Shown here in pieces: positions 8,166 to 16,259 of a DNA stretch of 33,082 nt. This DNA is from an uncultured Muribaculaceae bacterium (GTDB lineage Bacteria > Bacteroidota > Bacteroidia > Bacteroidales > Muribaculaceae). Below the pieces are notes generated by a model. The model worked only from the letters and a program-made list of their open reading frames with translations. It was not told where the DNA came from and ran no database searches. The position numbers and the translations under genes were made by a program. The stretch is taken from the NCBI GenBank assembly GCA_910578305.1, contig CAJTQH010000007.1:1-33082 (forward strand), written 5' to 3'. Numbering within the stretch: the stretch's first letter is position 1; every line of letters starts with the position of its first letter.

Positions 8166-10064
8166 ATGAGAAAATGGAAGATTGACGATAGCGCCGAGCT
8201 ATATAATATTAATGGCTGGGGGCTTAAATACTTTTCGGTCAACGATAAAGGTCATGTGGCCGTGACTCCGCGCGAAGGTTATGCGTCGGTAGACTTGAAA
8301 GAGGTGATGGATGAGTTGCAGGTTCGCGATGTGACATCGCCGGTTCTGTTACGATTTCCTGATATTCTTGATAATCGTATCGAAAAGATATCCAATTGCT
8401 TTAAAAAGGCAGCGAAAGAATATGACTACAAAGCCCAGAATTTTCTGATCTATCCCATAAAGGTCAATCAGATGCGTCCGGTAGTAGAGGAGCTTGTGAG
8501 CCATGGACGTAAGTTCAATATAGGATTGGAAGCCGGATCGAAGCCTGAACTTCATGCCGTTCTGGCCACCAATATAGCCGACAACGCACTGATAATATGC
8601 AACGGTTATAAGGACGAGAATTTTGTGGAACTGGCTCTGCTTGCCCAGAAGATGGGGCGTCGTATCTATCTTGTGGTCGAGAAGATAAATGAGCTTAAGC
8701 TAATCGCCGATGTCGCACGTCGATTGAAGATTGTGCCCAATGTTGGTATACGTATCAAACTTTCGTCGTCGGGCTCTGGCAAATGGGAGGAGTCGGGCGG
8801 CGACCAGTCGAAATTCGGACTCAACTCCAGCGAGTTGCTTGAGGCGATAGCGTTTCTTGACAAGCACAAGATGCAGGACTGCCTGAAACTTATACACTTC
8901 CATATAGGCAGTCAGGTGACCAAGATTCGCCGGATCAAGAATGCTTTGCGAGAGGCAACACAATATTATGTACAGCTTTCAAAACTCGGATTCGATATTG
9001 ATTTCGTGGATATCGGCGGTGGTCTTGGTGTGGATTACGACGGGACTCGCAATGCTTCGTCGGAAAGTTCGATGAACTATTCCATACAGGAGTATGCCAA
9101 CGATGCTGTATCGGCACTAGTCGATGCCTGCACTAAAAACGATCTCAAGCAACCCAACATAATCACAGAAAGCGGTCGTTCGCTTGCCGCACACCATTCG
9201 GTGCTTGTGTTCGAGGTGCTCGAAACCACACAACTTCCGTTATGGCACGATAATGAGGAACTTCCATCCGATGCTCATGAATTGGCACGTGAGTTGTTCG
9301 ATATATGGGACAAGTTAAATCAGCCGCGACTTTTTGAGAGCTGGCACGATGCCTTGCAGATACGTGAAGAGGCACTCGACCTGTTCAGCCTCGGAATGCT
9401 TGATTTGCGTACGCGTGCTCAGATTGAAAAGTTGTTCTGGTCCATAGCACGCGAAGTAGGCGAGATTGCATCGTCCATGAAGCATGCTCCTGAAGAGTTA
9501 CGCAAGATAGCCCGCATGATTCCTGATAAATATTTTTGTAATTTTTCGCTATTTCAGTCGCTTACCGACTCATGGGCCATTGACCAGGTGTTTCCTATCA
9601 TCCCGATATCACGCCTTGACGAACGTCCCGACCGCACATGTACCATTCAGGACATTACGTGCGATTCAGATGGCAAGATCGCAAATTTTATAACGAACAA
9701 CGGCACTTCGTCGGCTCTTCCGGTGCATAGTGTGCGTCAGGGTGAGCCGTATTATCTTGGAGTGTTTCTTGTCGGTGCTTATCAGGAGATATTGGGTGAT
9801 ATGCACAATCTGTTCGGCGATACCAATGCCGTGCATATCAGTGTGTATAAGGACCGATATGAAATCGATCGCATAATTGATGGCGAGACTGTGGCCGAAG
9901 TCCTCGACTATGTGCAGTTCAATCCAAAGAAACTTGTACGCAATGTTGAGACATGGGTTACGTCATCAATGAAGGCCGGCCATATCTCCCCGGAGGAAGG
10001 CCGCGAGTTCCTGAGCAACTATCGTTCGGGACTCTACGGATACACATATCTTGAAAAGGACTGA
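8166..10064 (+). CDS. speA: Biosynthetic arginine decarboxylase (PLP-dependent)
   Basis: This 632-residue protein matches SpeA over its whole length. SpeA converts arginine to agmatine, the first step of putrescine/spermidine synthesis by the agmatine route. The PLP lysine is K99 in YPIKVNQ. The substrate and PLP region GSGKWEESGGDQSKFGL follows, then the HFHIGSQ and DIGGGLGVDYDG motifs of fold-III decarboxylases. The second active-site element is C499 in DITCDSDGKI. Length is close to the E. coli enzyme (about 658). truA follows after 13 bp, so the two are probably co-transcribed up to the terminator at 10939. Confidence 0.97.
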   Translation: MRKWKIDDSAELYNINGWGLKYFSVNDKGHVAVTPREGYASVDLKEVMDELQVRDVTSPVLLRFPDILDNRIEKISNCFKKAAKEYDYKAQNFLIYPIKVNQMRPVVEELVSHGRKFNIGLEAGSKPELHAVLATNIADNALIICNGYKDENFVELALLAQKMGRRIYLVVEKINELKLIADVARRLKIVPNVGIRIKLSSSGSGKWEESGGDQSKFGLNSSELLEAIAFLDKHKMQDCLKLIHFHIGSQVTKIRRIKNALREATQYYVQLSKLGFDIDFVDIGGGLGVDYDGTRNASSESSMNYSIQEYANDAVSALVDACTKNDLKQPNIITESGRSLAAHHSVLVFEVLETTQLPLWHDNEELPSDAHELARELFDIWDKLNQPRLFESWHDALQIREEALDLFSLGMLDLRTRAQIEKLFWSIAREVGEIASSMKHAPEELRKIARMIPDKYFCNFSLFQSLTDSWAIDQVFPIIPISRLDERPDRTCTIQDITCDSDGKIANFITNNGTSSALPVHSVRQGEPYYLGVFLVGAYQEILGDMHNLFGDTNAVHISVYKDRYEIDRIIDGETVAEVLDYVQFNPKKLVRNVETWVTSSMKAGHISPEEGREFLSNYRSGLYGYTYLEKD

Positions 10065-10077
10065 TCTGTAGACTGCC

Positions 10078-10860
10078 ATGCCACGCTATTTCATGCATCT
10101 CGCCTATAATGGTGCGACATTTCACGGATGGCAGCGCCAGCCTAATGCTATAAGTGTGCAGCAAGTGCTTGAAGAAGCGTTATCGACCGTTACGCGCACT
10201 CAAGTAGCTGTGACTGGCGCCGGGCGCACCGATGCTGGAGTCAACGCATCGTGTATGGTGGCGCATTTTGACCTTCCGTTTCAGATAACTGATGAGGAAG
10301 GTATGGTGAGAGGCATAAACTCACTTATCGGTCGTGATATAGCGGTGTATTCGATAACCCCGGTACATGATGATGCCCATGCACGGTTCGATGCCACATC
10401 ACGTACATATCACTATTATGCTATTCACTGTAAGTCACCGTTTTTTCATCGGCTTGCATGGCAGGCTCCACCGTTGCTCGACTATGAAGCAATGAATAGA
10501 GCAGCCGATCTGCTGCTTGAGGTTGATGATTTTACATCGTTTGCCAAGTTGCATACTGACAATAAGACCAATATCTGCCATGTGACACATGCCCGATGGC
10601 ATGAGATTGCCGCAGGGCAAGGTCATGTGTTTGTGATCACGGCCGATCGTTTTCTGCGGAATATGGTAAGGGCTGTTGTGGGGACGCTTGTAGATGTCGG
10701 TCGAGGAAAGATTGATCAGGATGGATTCAAGGCTATAATCAATGCCAAAGACCGTTGCTCGGCCGGTACATCAATGCCGCCTCAGGCTTTGTATCTTCAG
10801 TCTGTGACATATCCCTATTATACGCCGCCGGGTGAAAAAAAAACAAATATTTATATATAG
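10078..10860 (+). CDS. truA: tRNA pseudouridine(38-40) synthase
   Basis: This 260-residue protein carries the TruA signature GAGRTDAGVNA, with the catalytic aspartate at D52, and the YNGATFHGWQRQ start typical of the family. Near the end it has FLRNMVRAVVGTLVDVGRG, the conserved C-terminal RNA-binding motif. The enzyme isomerises uridines 38-40 in the anticodon stem-loop of many tRNAs. It is second in a two-gene unit with speA; no functional link between the two is evident beyond shared transcription. Confidence 0.97.
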   Translation: MPRYFMHLAYNGATFHGWQRQPNAISVQQVLEEALSTVTRTQVAVTGAGRTDAGVNASCMVAHFDLPFQITDEEGMVRGINSLIGRDIAVYSITPVHDDAHARFDATSRTYHYYAIHCKSPFFHRLAWQAPPLLDYEAMNRAADLLLEVDDFTSFAKLHTDNKTNICHVTHARWHEIAAGQGHVFVITADRFLRNMVRAVVGTLVDVGRGKIDQDGFKAIINAKDRCSAGTSMPPQALYLQSVTYPYYTPPGEKKTNIYI

Positions 10861-10938
10861 TTTGCTGACAATAATTCTCTTTCTGAAGAGATTAACGCTC
10901 ACATATTAATTATACACAACATAAAACAAGTGAAATCA

Positions 10939-10975
10939 GCCGGTAATATCAATTCGTTATTGCCGGCAGTTTTTT
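10939..10975 (+). terminator. Rho-independent terminator after truA
   Basis: GCCGGTAATA (10939-10948) pairs with TATTGCCGGC (10958-10967), with one G-U pair and a 9-nt loop, followed by six Ts (10970-10975). Confidence 0.85.
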
Positions 10976-11049
10976 CAGTCTGTTACAAAACAAAAATACG
11001 GAGTGATGTGTTGATATATTGATTGGGTCGGACTATGATGACCAGTGTG

Positions 11050-11067
11050 GATAAAAACGGTTTTATC
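11050..11067. promoter_or_regulatory. Inverted repeat upstream of the secreted thioredoxin-fold gene
   Basis: GATAAAA-ACGG-TTTTATC is a perfect 7-bp dyad ending 20 bp before the ATG at 11088. It could be an operator or a 5'-UTR hairpin. No TAnnTTTG box is evident nearby. Confidence 0.3.
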
Positions 11068-11087
11068 ACTTACAGAAACATCACATT

Positions 11088-12302
11088 ATGATACGCTTAT
11101 TCCCTTTTATGGCTTTTGCAATGACTTTGGCTGCAGTTACCTTGCAGGCAGCCCAACCAGTGTCATCGGTTTCGGATATTATAAAACGTCTTGATGCGCT
11201 GCCCGACTATGCTGCCGAAGCACGTTTTACAGTCAGTATGCCGCAGCTTGAAGATGATGTGGTCTATGACCTGACGTTGAAACAGCAACGGGCATATGCC
11301 GATACACTTATGCCGATAGCCTATCTCATTGACTGGAATCTGGCCGGACGAGAGCATAGTATGCACGGATTCGCGTCTTATTTTTCAGGACACCACTATC
11401 GCTATGGCGGCGAGCGTTTGCAGGAATATCACACAGACTGGGATGCTGCTCCGTTTCGCACGGTTGCCGGTACGCAGAGAGTGACACCGGGGGTGCACCG
11501 CACGGCTCAGTTTGTCAATCTGCTTCCGGCCGAACTCAGTACAGAACTCGGACGTATGATGTCAGATCCGGATTATTTGCTGATTTTTCATCCCGACACG
11601 GTGATCTCCGGTCGACATCTGGCGGTGGCTGAGACTGAGATGCGTATATGCGGTAATTTGGCTCAGGAAGGTGAGTATGCATTTGACCGTATTACCGGTG
11701 AACCTGTGCGTATACGACTGGAAAATAATCCGGGATCGATAAGCGAACAATCGATTTCCATTGACTATGCGCCTTTCACAGACGTAGATAATGTCACTCC
11801 TACGACGGAGGAACAGCTGATACAGTTGTATCCCGATATATTTGCCAATATGCGCGAGAGCAATTTCCGCATCGAGAATCTGCCGGGTACACGTCTGCCC
11901 GGATTCGCACTGCTCACGTCGACCGGCGAGCGTTATAGCCGGCGTACAGCCGATGGGTTCCGCGCTCCTACCATTGTGGCACTCATGGATGTGGGTGGCG
12001 GGTTCAGCGACGAGGTGGTACGCGATGTGCGTAAGGCAGCAGAGCGCCTGCCTTATCCTCCTGATGTGATCTGGGCTTTTACCGACAATAATGTGGACAT
12101 GGTGGAACCGGTGGTGGGAGGACTGCTTCCCGGCGAACACCTGCTCATGAGTGCTACATCGCTTGTCCGTGACTGCGGAGTGGCATCGCTGCCCACGATA
12201 ATCCTTGTGGAGAAAGATGGCACTGTGGCAAATGTGATACTTGGATACAACAAAGATCTTGTTAGCGATGTTATTCAGAAAATGTCTCTTGTCAGACCTT
12301 GA
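11088..12302 (+). CDS. Secreted protein with LolA-like N-terminal part and CxxC-less thioredoxin-like C-terminal domain
   Basis: This 404-residue protein has a signal peptide (about 1-22, ending LQAAQ). Residues about 25-260 read as a beta-rich fold resembling LolA/LolB-type lipoprotein carriers; this is a weak, pattern-based call. Residues about 270-404 have a thioredoxin/TlpA-like order: PGFALLTSTGE, a strand ending ALMDVGGGFSDEVV where CxxC is expected, and SLPTIILVEKDGTV with the cis-proline. The active-site cysteines are absent, so it is probably not a redox enzyme. tpx starts 54 bp downstream on the same strand, which hints at an envelope stress or redox context. No characterised homolog is recognised. 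Confidence 0.6.
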   Translation: MIRLFPFMAFAMTLAAVTLQAAQPVSSVSDIIKRLDALPDYAAEARFTVSMPQLEDDVVYDLTLKQQRAYADTLMPIAYLIDWNLAGREHSMHGFASYFSGHHYRYGGERLQEYHTDWDAAPFRTVAGTQRVTPGVHRTAQFVNLLPAELSTELGRMMSDPDYLLIFHPDTVISGRHLAVAETEMRICGNLAQEGEYAFDRITGEPVRIRLENNPGSISEQSISIDYAPFTDVDNVTPTTEEQLIQLYPDIFANMRESNFRIENLPGTRLPGFALLTSTGERYSRRTADGFRAPTIVALMDVGGGFSDEVVRDVRKAAERLPYPPDVIWAFTDNNVDMVEPVVGGLLPGEHLLMSATSLVRDCGVASLPTIILVEKDGTVANVILGYNKDLVSDVIQKMSLVRP

Positions 12303-12356
12303 CAACGCTGATATTGCCGGAACTGATATTTACAACAAAAATCAACAGAATTATTT

Positions 12357-12866
12357 ATGGAAACAATCTATTTTAAAGAAACGCCGTGTCACACCTACGG
12401 CACTATGCCTGCAGTGGGAGAGGAGGCTCCATGCTTTCACCTTGCAGGTATCGGCTTGCAACCTGTGCAGTGTTCGGATTTCAAAGGCAAGAAAGTGGTG
12501 TTAAATATATTTCCGAGTCTGGATACAGAGGTGTGTGCCCGCTCTGTGCGGCGATTCAATGAAGAAGCCGCGTCACTGCCGGACACAGCGGTGATTTGTG
12601 TATCAATGGATCTGCCTTTTGCCATGGGGCGGTTCTGTACACTTGAGGGTATAGACAATGTGGTTTTCGCATCTGCATTCCGGTCTCCGCTTTTCGGTCA
12701 GAAATATGGAGTACAGCTATGCGACGGTCCGCTTGCCGGACTTCTTGCACGAGCTGTGGTTGTGATCGATAGTGATCGGAAAGTGGCCTATCGTGAACTT
12801 GTCAGCGAGATTACAACCGAGCCCGACTATGAAGCGGCACTGTCAGTGCTGAAAGGTCGGAATTGA
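12357..12866 (+). CDS. tpx: Thiol peroxidase (atypical 2-Cys peroxiredoxin)
   Basis: This 169-residue protein matches Tpx throughout. The peroxidatic cysteine is C60 in PSLDTEVCARS and the resolving cysteine is C94 in GRFCTLEGI, spaced as in E. coli Tpx (C61/C95). The enzyme reduces hydrogen and alkyl peroxides using thioredoxin. Both key cysteines and the Thr/Ser and Arg of the active site are present, so it should be active. It lies downstream of the exported thioredoxin-fold gene and ahead of a shared bidirectional terminator. Confidence 0.95.
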   Translation: METIYFKETPCHTYGTMPAVGEEAPCFHLAGIGLQPVQCSDFKGKKVVLNIFPSLDTEVCARSVRRFNEEAASLPDTAVICVSMDLPFAMGRFCTLEGIDNVVFASAFRSPLFGQKYGVQLCDGPLAGLLARAVVVIDSDRKVAYRELVSEITTEPDYEAALSVLKGRN

Positions 12867-12895
12867 TTGTGTAAACTGTAGATTTATCGTTAAAT

Positions 12896-12929
12896 AAAAA
12901 GAGTGTCGGCCTTCCGACACTCTTTTTTT
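12896..12929. terminator. Bidirectional rho-independent terminator between tpx and the LptF/G gene
   Basis: GAGTGTCGG (12901-12909) and CCGACACTC (12914-12922) form a perfect stem with a CCTT loop. It has a run of A before it and a run of T after it, so it works on both strands for the two converging genes. Confidence 0.93.
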
Positions 12930-12953
12930 ATGATATGGAGCGCGGCTGATTTG

Positions 12954-14045
12954 TCAGCCTCTTGACGCACGGCGATAAAGCACTATGGCAATGATGGCGT
13001 AGACAATGTTGGGTATCCACATGGCCACAAGTGGGGATGTGTAACCGGAGATGGCAAAAGTAGATGTGACTGTGGTGAAGAGAATGTAGCTGAAGCTGAG
13101 TACCAGACCTATGCCGATGTTTACGCCCATACCGCCTTTGACTTTGCGCGAGGACAGAGCCATGCCAATGACAGTGAGGATAAATGCGGCGGCTGTCATA
13201 GCGAATCGACGGTGAAACTCTATTTCAAACGACTTGATATTTGCCACGCCTCGAGCCTTCTGACGGTCAATATACTGTGACAGATCGGGCGTTGTCATAG
13301 TCTCGTGGTCGTTTTTGGAGATAAGGAAGTCGCGTGGTTCTATCTGGATGATGGTGTCGAGTTTGCTGCCGCGGGTTATCACTTCGCGGTTGCCGTCGAA
13401 GTCGCGTATCATATAGTCGCGTACTTGCCAGTTTTGCAGGGAGTCGTAGCGTATGGACTGAGCGGTGAGGCGGCTCACCAGTTTCTTGTCCTTGAATGTC
13501 TCGAGCGAAAATTTGTAGCCTATGCGTGTGTTGTTGTCGTATCGGCTCATATAGGCAATCTGTCCGGGAGTCACTTGCAGCTGGATGTTGGCTCCATAGT
13601 CCACACGCTTGTTCTTGACATAAGTATTGGTGTAATCTATGCGCTTCACGTTGGCCGGTGGAATGATATATGCCGACAATACATATGTAGTCGCGGCTAT
13701 CACAGCGGCCGACACCATGTAGGGCCTTAACAGCCGGCGAAAACTCATTCCGGATGAAAGCATGGCTATGATTTCTGAATTGTCGGCCAGTTTGGAGGTG
13801 AAAAATATCACGGCGATAAATGTGAACAGAGGGCTGAACTGGTTGGCAAAGTAGGGCAGAAAGTTGAGAAAATAGTCAAATAGTGTAGCCTTTAGCGGTG
13901 CCTTCAGAAACGCATCGAGCTTTTCGTTGACATCAAACATGATGGTGATGGCAAGAATAAGCACAATGGCAAAGACATACGTACCAAGAAATTTCTTGAT
14001 AATATATCGGTCGAGAATCTTGAATGGCGGGTTGATCTTCTGCAT
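12954..14045 (-). CDS. LptF/LptG family permease (YjgP/YjgQ), LPS export
   Basis: This 363-residue protein has the six-helix layout of LptF/LptG: three N-terminal membrane segments (start KILDRYIIKKFLGTYVFAI; LFTFIAVIFFTSKLADNSEIIAMLSSG), a periplasmic beta-jellyroll (about 125-265), and three C-terminal helices. The NSEIIAMLSSGMSFRRLL stretch is the cytoplasmic coupling region that contacts the LptB ATPase. The family moves lipopolysaccharide from the inner membrane onto the Lpt bridge. Sequence alone does not decide F from G. It sits 39 bp downstream of tgt, an arrangement I recall as common in Bacteroidetes, and ends at the bidirectional terminator. Confidence 0.92.
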   Translation of the reverse strand: MQKINPPFKILDRYIIKKFLGTYVFAIVLILAITIMFDVNEKLDAFLKAPLKATLFDYFLNFLPYFANQFSPLFTFIAVIFFTSKLADNSEIIAMLSSGMSFRRLLRPYMVSAAVIAATTYVLSAYIIPPANVKRIDYTNTYVKNKRVDYGANIQLQVTPGQIAYMSRYDNNTRIGYKFSLETFKDKKLVSRLTAQSIRYDSLQNWQVRDYMIRDFDGNREVITRGSKLDTIIQIEPRDFLISKNDHETMTTPDLSQYIDRQKARGVANIKSFEIEFHRRFAMTAAAFILTVIGMALSSRKVKGGMGVNIGIGLVLSFSYILFTTVTSTFAISGYTSPLVAMWIPNIVYAIIAIVLYRRASRG

Positions 14046-14084
14046 GCCGTGTGTATGCGTTGGTTGGTTGACGGATCAGGAAAC

Positions 14085-15215
14085 TTACAGGCGTCTGGTG
14101 ACACGTTCCACCATTTCGGCTTTCCATGACGGAAAGTCGCCGGCAAGAATGTGCTTGCGTGCTTCGCCTGTGAGCCACAGGTAAAATGCCAGATTGTGAA
14201 TTGATGCGATTTGCATGGCCAGCAACTCCTGGCTTATGAATAGATGTCGGAGATACGCTTTGCTGTATACGTGATCCACATAGCTCGGACCGTCTTCCTG
14301 TATGGGCGAAAAGTCATCGGCCCACTTCTTGTTTCGCATGTTCATCACTCCATGAGCCGTGAATAGCATGCCGTTGCGTCCGTTTCGGGTAGGCATCACA
14401 CAGTCCATCATGTCTACACCGCGGTCTATTGCTTCAAGTATATTGGCCGGAGTGCCAACACCCATCAGATATCGAGGTTTGTCAGTAGGTAGGATCTCAT
14501 TGACCACTTCGATCATTTCATACATCACTTCGGTAGGTTCGCCTACAGCCAGACCGCCAATAGCATTGCCATCGGCTCCGAAGTCGCTTATGAATTTGGC
14601 GGATTCACGGCGCAAGTCCGGATATTTTACTCCTTGAACTATCGGGAAATAGGCTTGTTTGTAGCCATAAAGCCCTTCGGTCTCCTTATAGCGTTTCCAT
14701 CCGCGTTCGAGCCACCGGTGGGTGAGTCCGAGCGATTTCTTTGCATATGAATAGTCGGCCATTCCCGGAGGGCATTCATCAAGAGCCATCATTATGTCGG
14801 CACCGATTACGCGCTCTATGTCCACCACGTTTTCAGGTGTGAACAGATGCTTTGAACCGTCAATGTGTGAGCGGAAGTGGGCGCCTTCTTCGGTGAGTTT
14901 GCGGTTTTCTGAAAGAGAAAATACCTGAAATCCGCCGCTGTCAGTAAGTATGGGGCGATCCCAGCCATTGAATTTGTGCAGTCCGCCGGCCTGACGTAGT
15001 ATGTCTATTCCGGGACGTAGATAGAGGTGATATGTGTTGCCAAGAATGATCTGAGCCTTTATGTCATCGCGCAACTCATGCTGGTGTACACCTTTCACAC
15101 TGCCAAGTGTGCCTACCGGCATAAACACCGGTGTAAGTATCTTGCCATGGTCGGTGGTTATCTCTCCTGCACGTGCATTGCTGCCTTGAGCTGTTGCCTG
15201 AAGTTTAAATTCCAT
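14085..15215 (-). CDS. tgt: Queuine tRNA-guanine transglycosylase
   Basis: This 376-residue enzyme exchanges guanine for the queuosine precursor at position 34 of GUN-anticodon tRNAs. Family motifs are DSGGFQVFSLSENRKLTEEGAHFRSHIDG, GGLAVGEP and DCVMPTRNGRNG, with the nucleophilic aspartate at D271. The C-terminal zinc site is altered. Where most bacterial enzymes have C-x-C-x2-C this one has EDGPSYVD (residues 307-314), though the histidine in SIHNLAFYL remains. The start is secure because MEFKLQATAQGSNARAG matches the usual N-terminus. The promoter lies so close that the mRNA is probably leaderless. LptF/G follows in the same unit. Confidence 0.95.
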   Translation of the reverse strand: MEFKLQATAQGSNARAGEITTDHGKILTPVFMPVGTLGSVKGVHQHELRDDIKAQIILGNTYHLYLRPGIDILRQAGGLHKFNGWDRPILTDSGGFQVFSLSENRKLTEEGAHFRSHIDGSKHLFTPENVVDIERVIGADIMMALDECPPGMADYSYAKKSLGLTHRWLERGWKRYKETEGLYGYKQAYFPIVQGVKYPDLRRESAKFISDFGADGNAIGGLAVGEPTEVMYEMIEVVNEILPTDKPRYLMGVGTPANILEAIDRGVDMMDCVMPTRNGRNGMLFTAHGVMNMRNKKWADDFSPIQEDGPSYVDHVYSKAYLRHLFISQELLAMQIASIHNLAFYLWLTGEARKHILAGDFPSWKAEMVERVTRRL

Positions 15216-15219
15216 GATG

Positions 15220-15250
15220 CAAAGGTAGCTAAAATCATTGAAGCGTCCAA
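15220..15250 (-). promoter_or_regulatory. tgt promoter
   Basis: On the minus strand TTG (15248-15250) is followed after 20 nt by TACCTTTG (15220-15227). The box ends only 4 nt before the ATG, which predicts a leaderless or nearly leaderless transcript. Confidence 0.7.
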
Positions 15251-15268
15251 CTTTTACATAGTAGTAGA

Positions 15269-15309
15269 ATGTGCCGGCAACTCGCTTGTATAAGGGGTTG
15301 CCGACACAT
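15269..15309 (-). terminator. Hairpin downstream of the nucleotidyltransferase gene
   Basis: GTGCCGGCAAC (15271-15281) pairs with GTTGCCGACAC (15297-15307) with one mismatch and a 15-nt loop. It lies between the 15339-16244 gene and the tgt promoter. There is no T-run after it on the minus strand, so it may be a 3'-end stabiliser rather than a classical terminator. Confidence 0.4.
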
Positions 15310-15338
15310 ATTTAAATCGGTTCGATCCGTGATTGGCG

Positions 15339-16244
15339 TCAGAATAGGTGTTCGGGATATTCGCCTGAGGCATGGAGTTCGGCAAATTTATCAACTACAC
15401 CTGGTCGGTCGGCTGCATAAGTTACGCCAAACCATTTTGAATCGGTGTCAAGTACCTTTACTGTTGCCTCGCCATTCTTAATCAGAGTGTCAATGCACAG
15501 CGGAATGAAAAATTCCGACTTGGGAGTATTGATGTCTTTGTCGAGAAATTTTTTGAATTCACGTTCACTGTAATCGAAATAATCGGGTGTGAAGCCCCAA
15601 AGATTCATGGATACGGGAGTGGAGGGCTCAAGAGTCTGCACCTCGCCGTTTTCGTCGGTGAACACGATGCGGTGTTCGGGGTCGTAGCTTATGGCAGTAC
15701 GTTCGACCACGCCTGTGAGCAGGCCTTCGGGTGAAGTGGAGCACACGCCGCGTGCCACAGAGCCGTTTTCGGTCATGGTATTGCCTACACGGAAGCCTAC
15801 CATGCAGTAGTCGCCCTTGCGGTCACGCGGACGCATAAGTTCTTTGGCGATTACTTCAAAAGCATCACGGCCGTAGAAGTCATCGGCGTTGATCACTGCA
15901 AAAGGCTCTTTGATGGCATCTTTGCCCATGAGCACGGCGTGGTTGGTGCCCCAGGGTTTGGCACGGTCGGCCGGACAGGTGTAGCCTTCGGGCAAGTTGT
16001 CGATGGACTGGAATACAACTTCAACGGGTACATGTCCTTCATATTTGCTGAGAATCTTTTCACGGAAATCCGTTTCGAAATCCTTACGTATCACAAATAC
16101 TATCTTGCCGAATCCTGCTTTGACAGCATCATAGACAGAATAATCCATTATTGTTTCGCCGTGGGGGCCGAGACCGTCGAGTTGTTTAAGGCCTCCATAG
16201 CGGCTGCCCATACCGGCTGCCAGTACAAAAAGTGTAGGTTTCAT
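15339..16244 (-). CDS. Sugar-phosphate nucleotidyltransferase family protein
   Basis: This 301-residue protein starts LFVLAAGMGSRYGGLKQL, the nucleotide-binding signature of the NTP-transferase (GT-A fold) family, and has a metal-binding INADDFYGRDAF motif and a WGTNHAVL motif. These proteins join a sugar phosphate to a nucleotide to form NDP-sugars. The exact sugar is not evident; it is not an obvious GalU, RfbA or GlmU. It follows the aldose 1-epimerase gene by 15 bp on the same strand, which points to a role in hexose use or envelope sugar supply. No left-handed beta-helix acyltransferase domain is present. Confidence 0.85.
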   Translation of the reverse strand: MKPTLFVLAAGMGSRYGGLKQLDGLGPHGETIMDYSVYDAVKAGFGKIVFVIRKDFETDFREKILSKYEGHVPVEVVFQSIDNLPEGYTCPADRAKPWGTNHAVLMGKDAIKEPFAVINADDFYGRDAFEVIAKELMRPRDRKGDYCMVGFRVGNTMTENGSVARGVCSTSPEGLLTGVVERTAISYDPEHRIVFTDENGEVQTLEPSTPVSMNLWGFTPDYFDYSEREFKKFLDKDINTPKSEFFIPLCIDTLIKNGEATVKVLDTDSKWFGVTYAADRPGVVDKFAELHASGEYPEHLF

Positions 16245-16259
16245 TGCTGAACGATAATT

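Noticed and set aside
11562..12305. 247-codon open frame antisense to the thioredoxin-fold gene
   Set aside because: It is a shadow of a gene with signal peptide and family motifs; its product is His/Cys-scattered with no domain.
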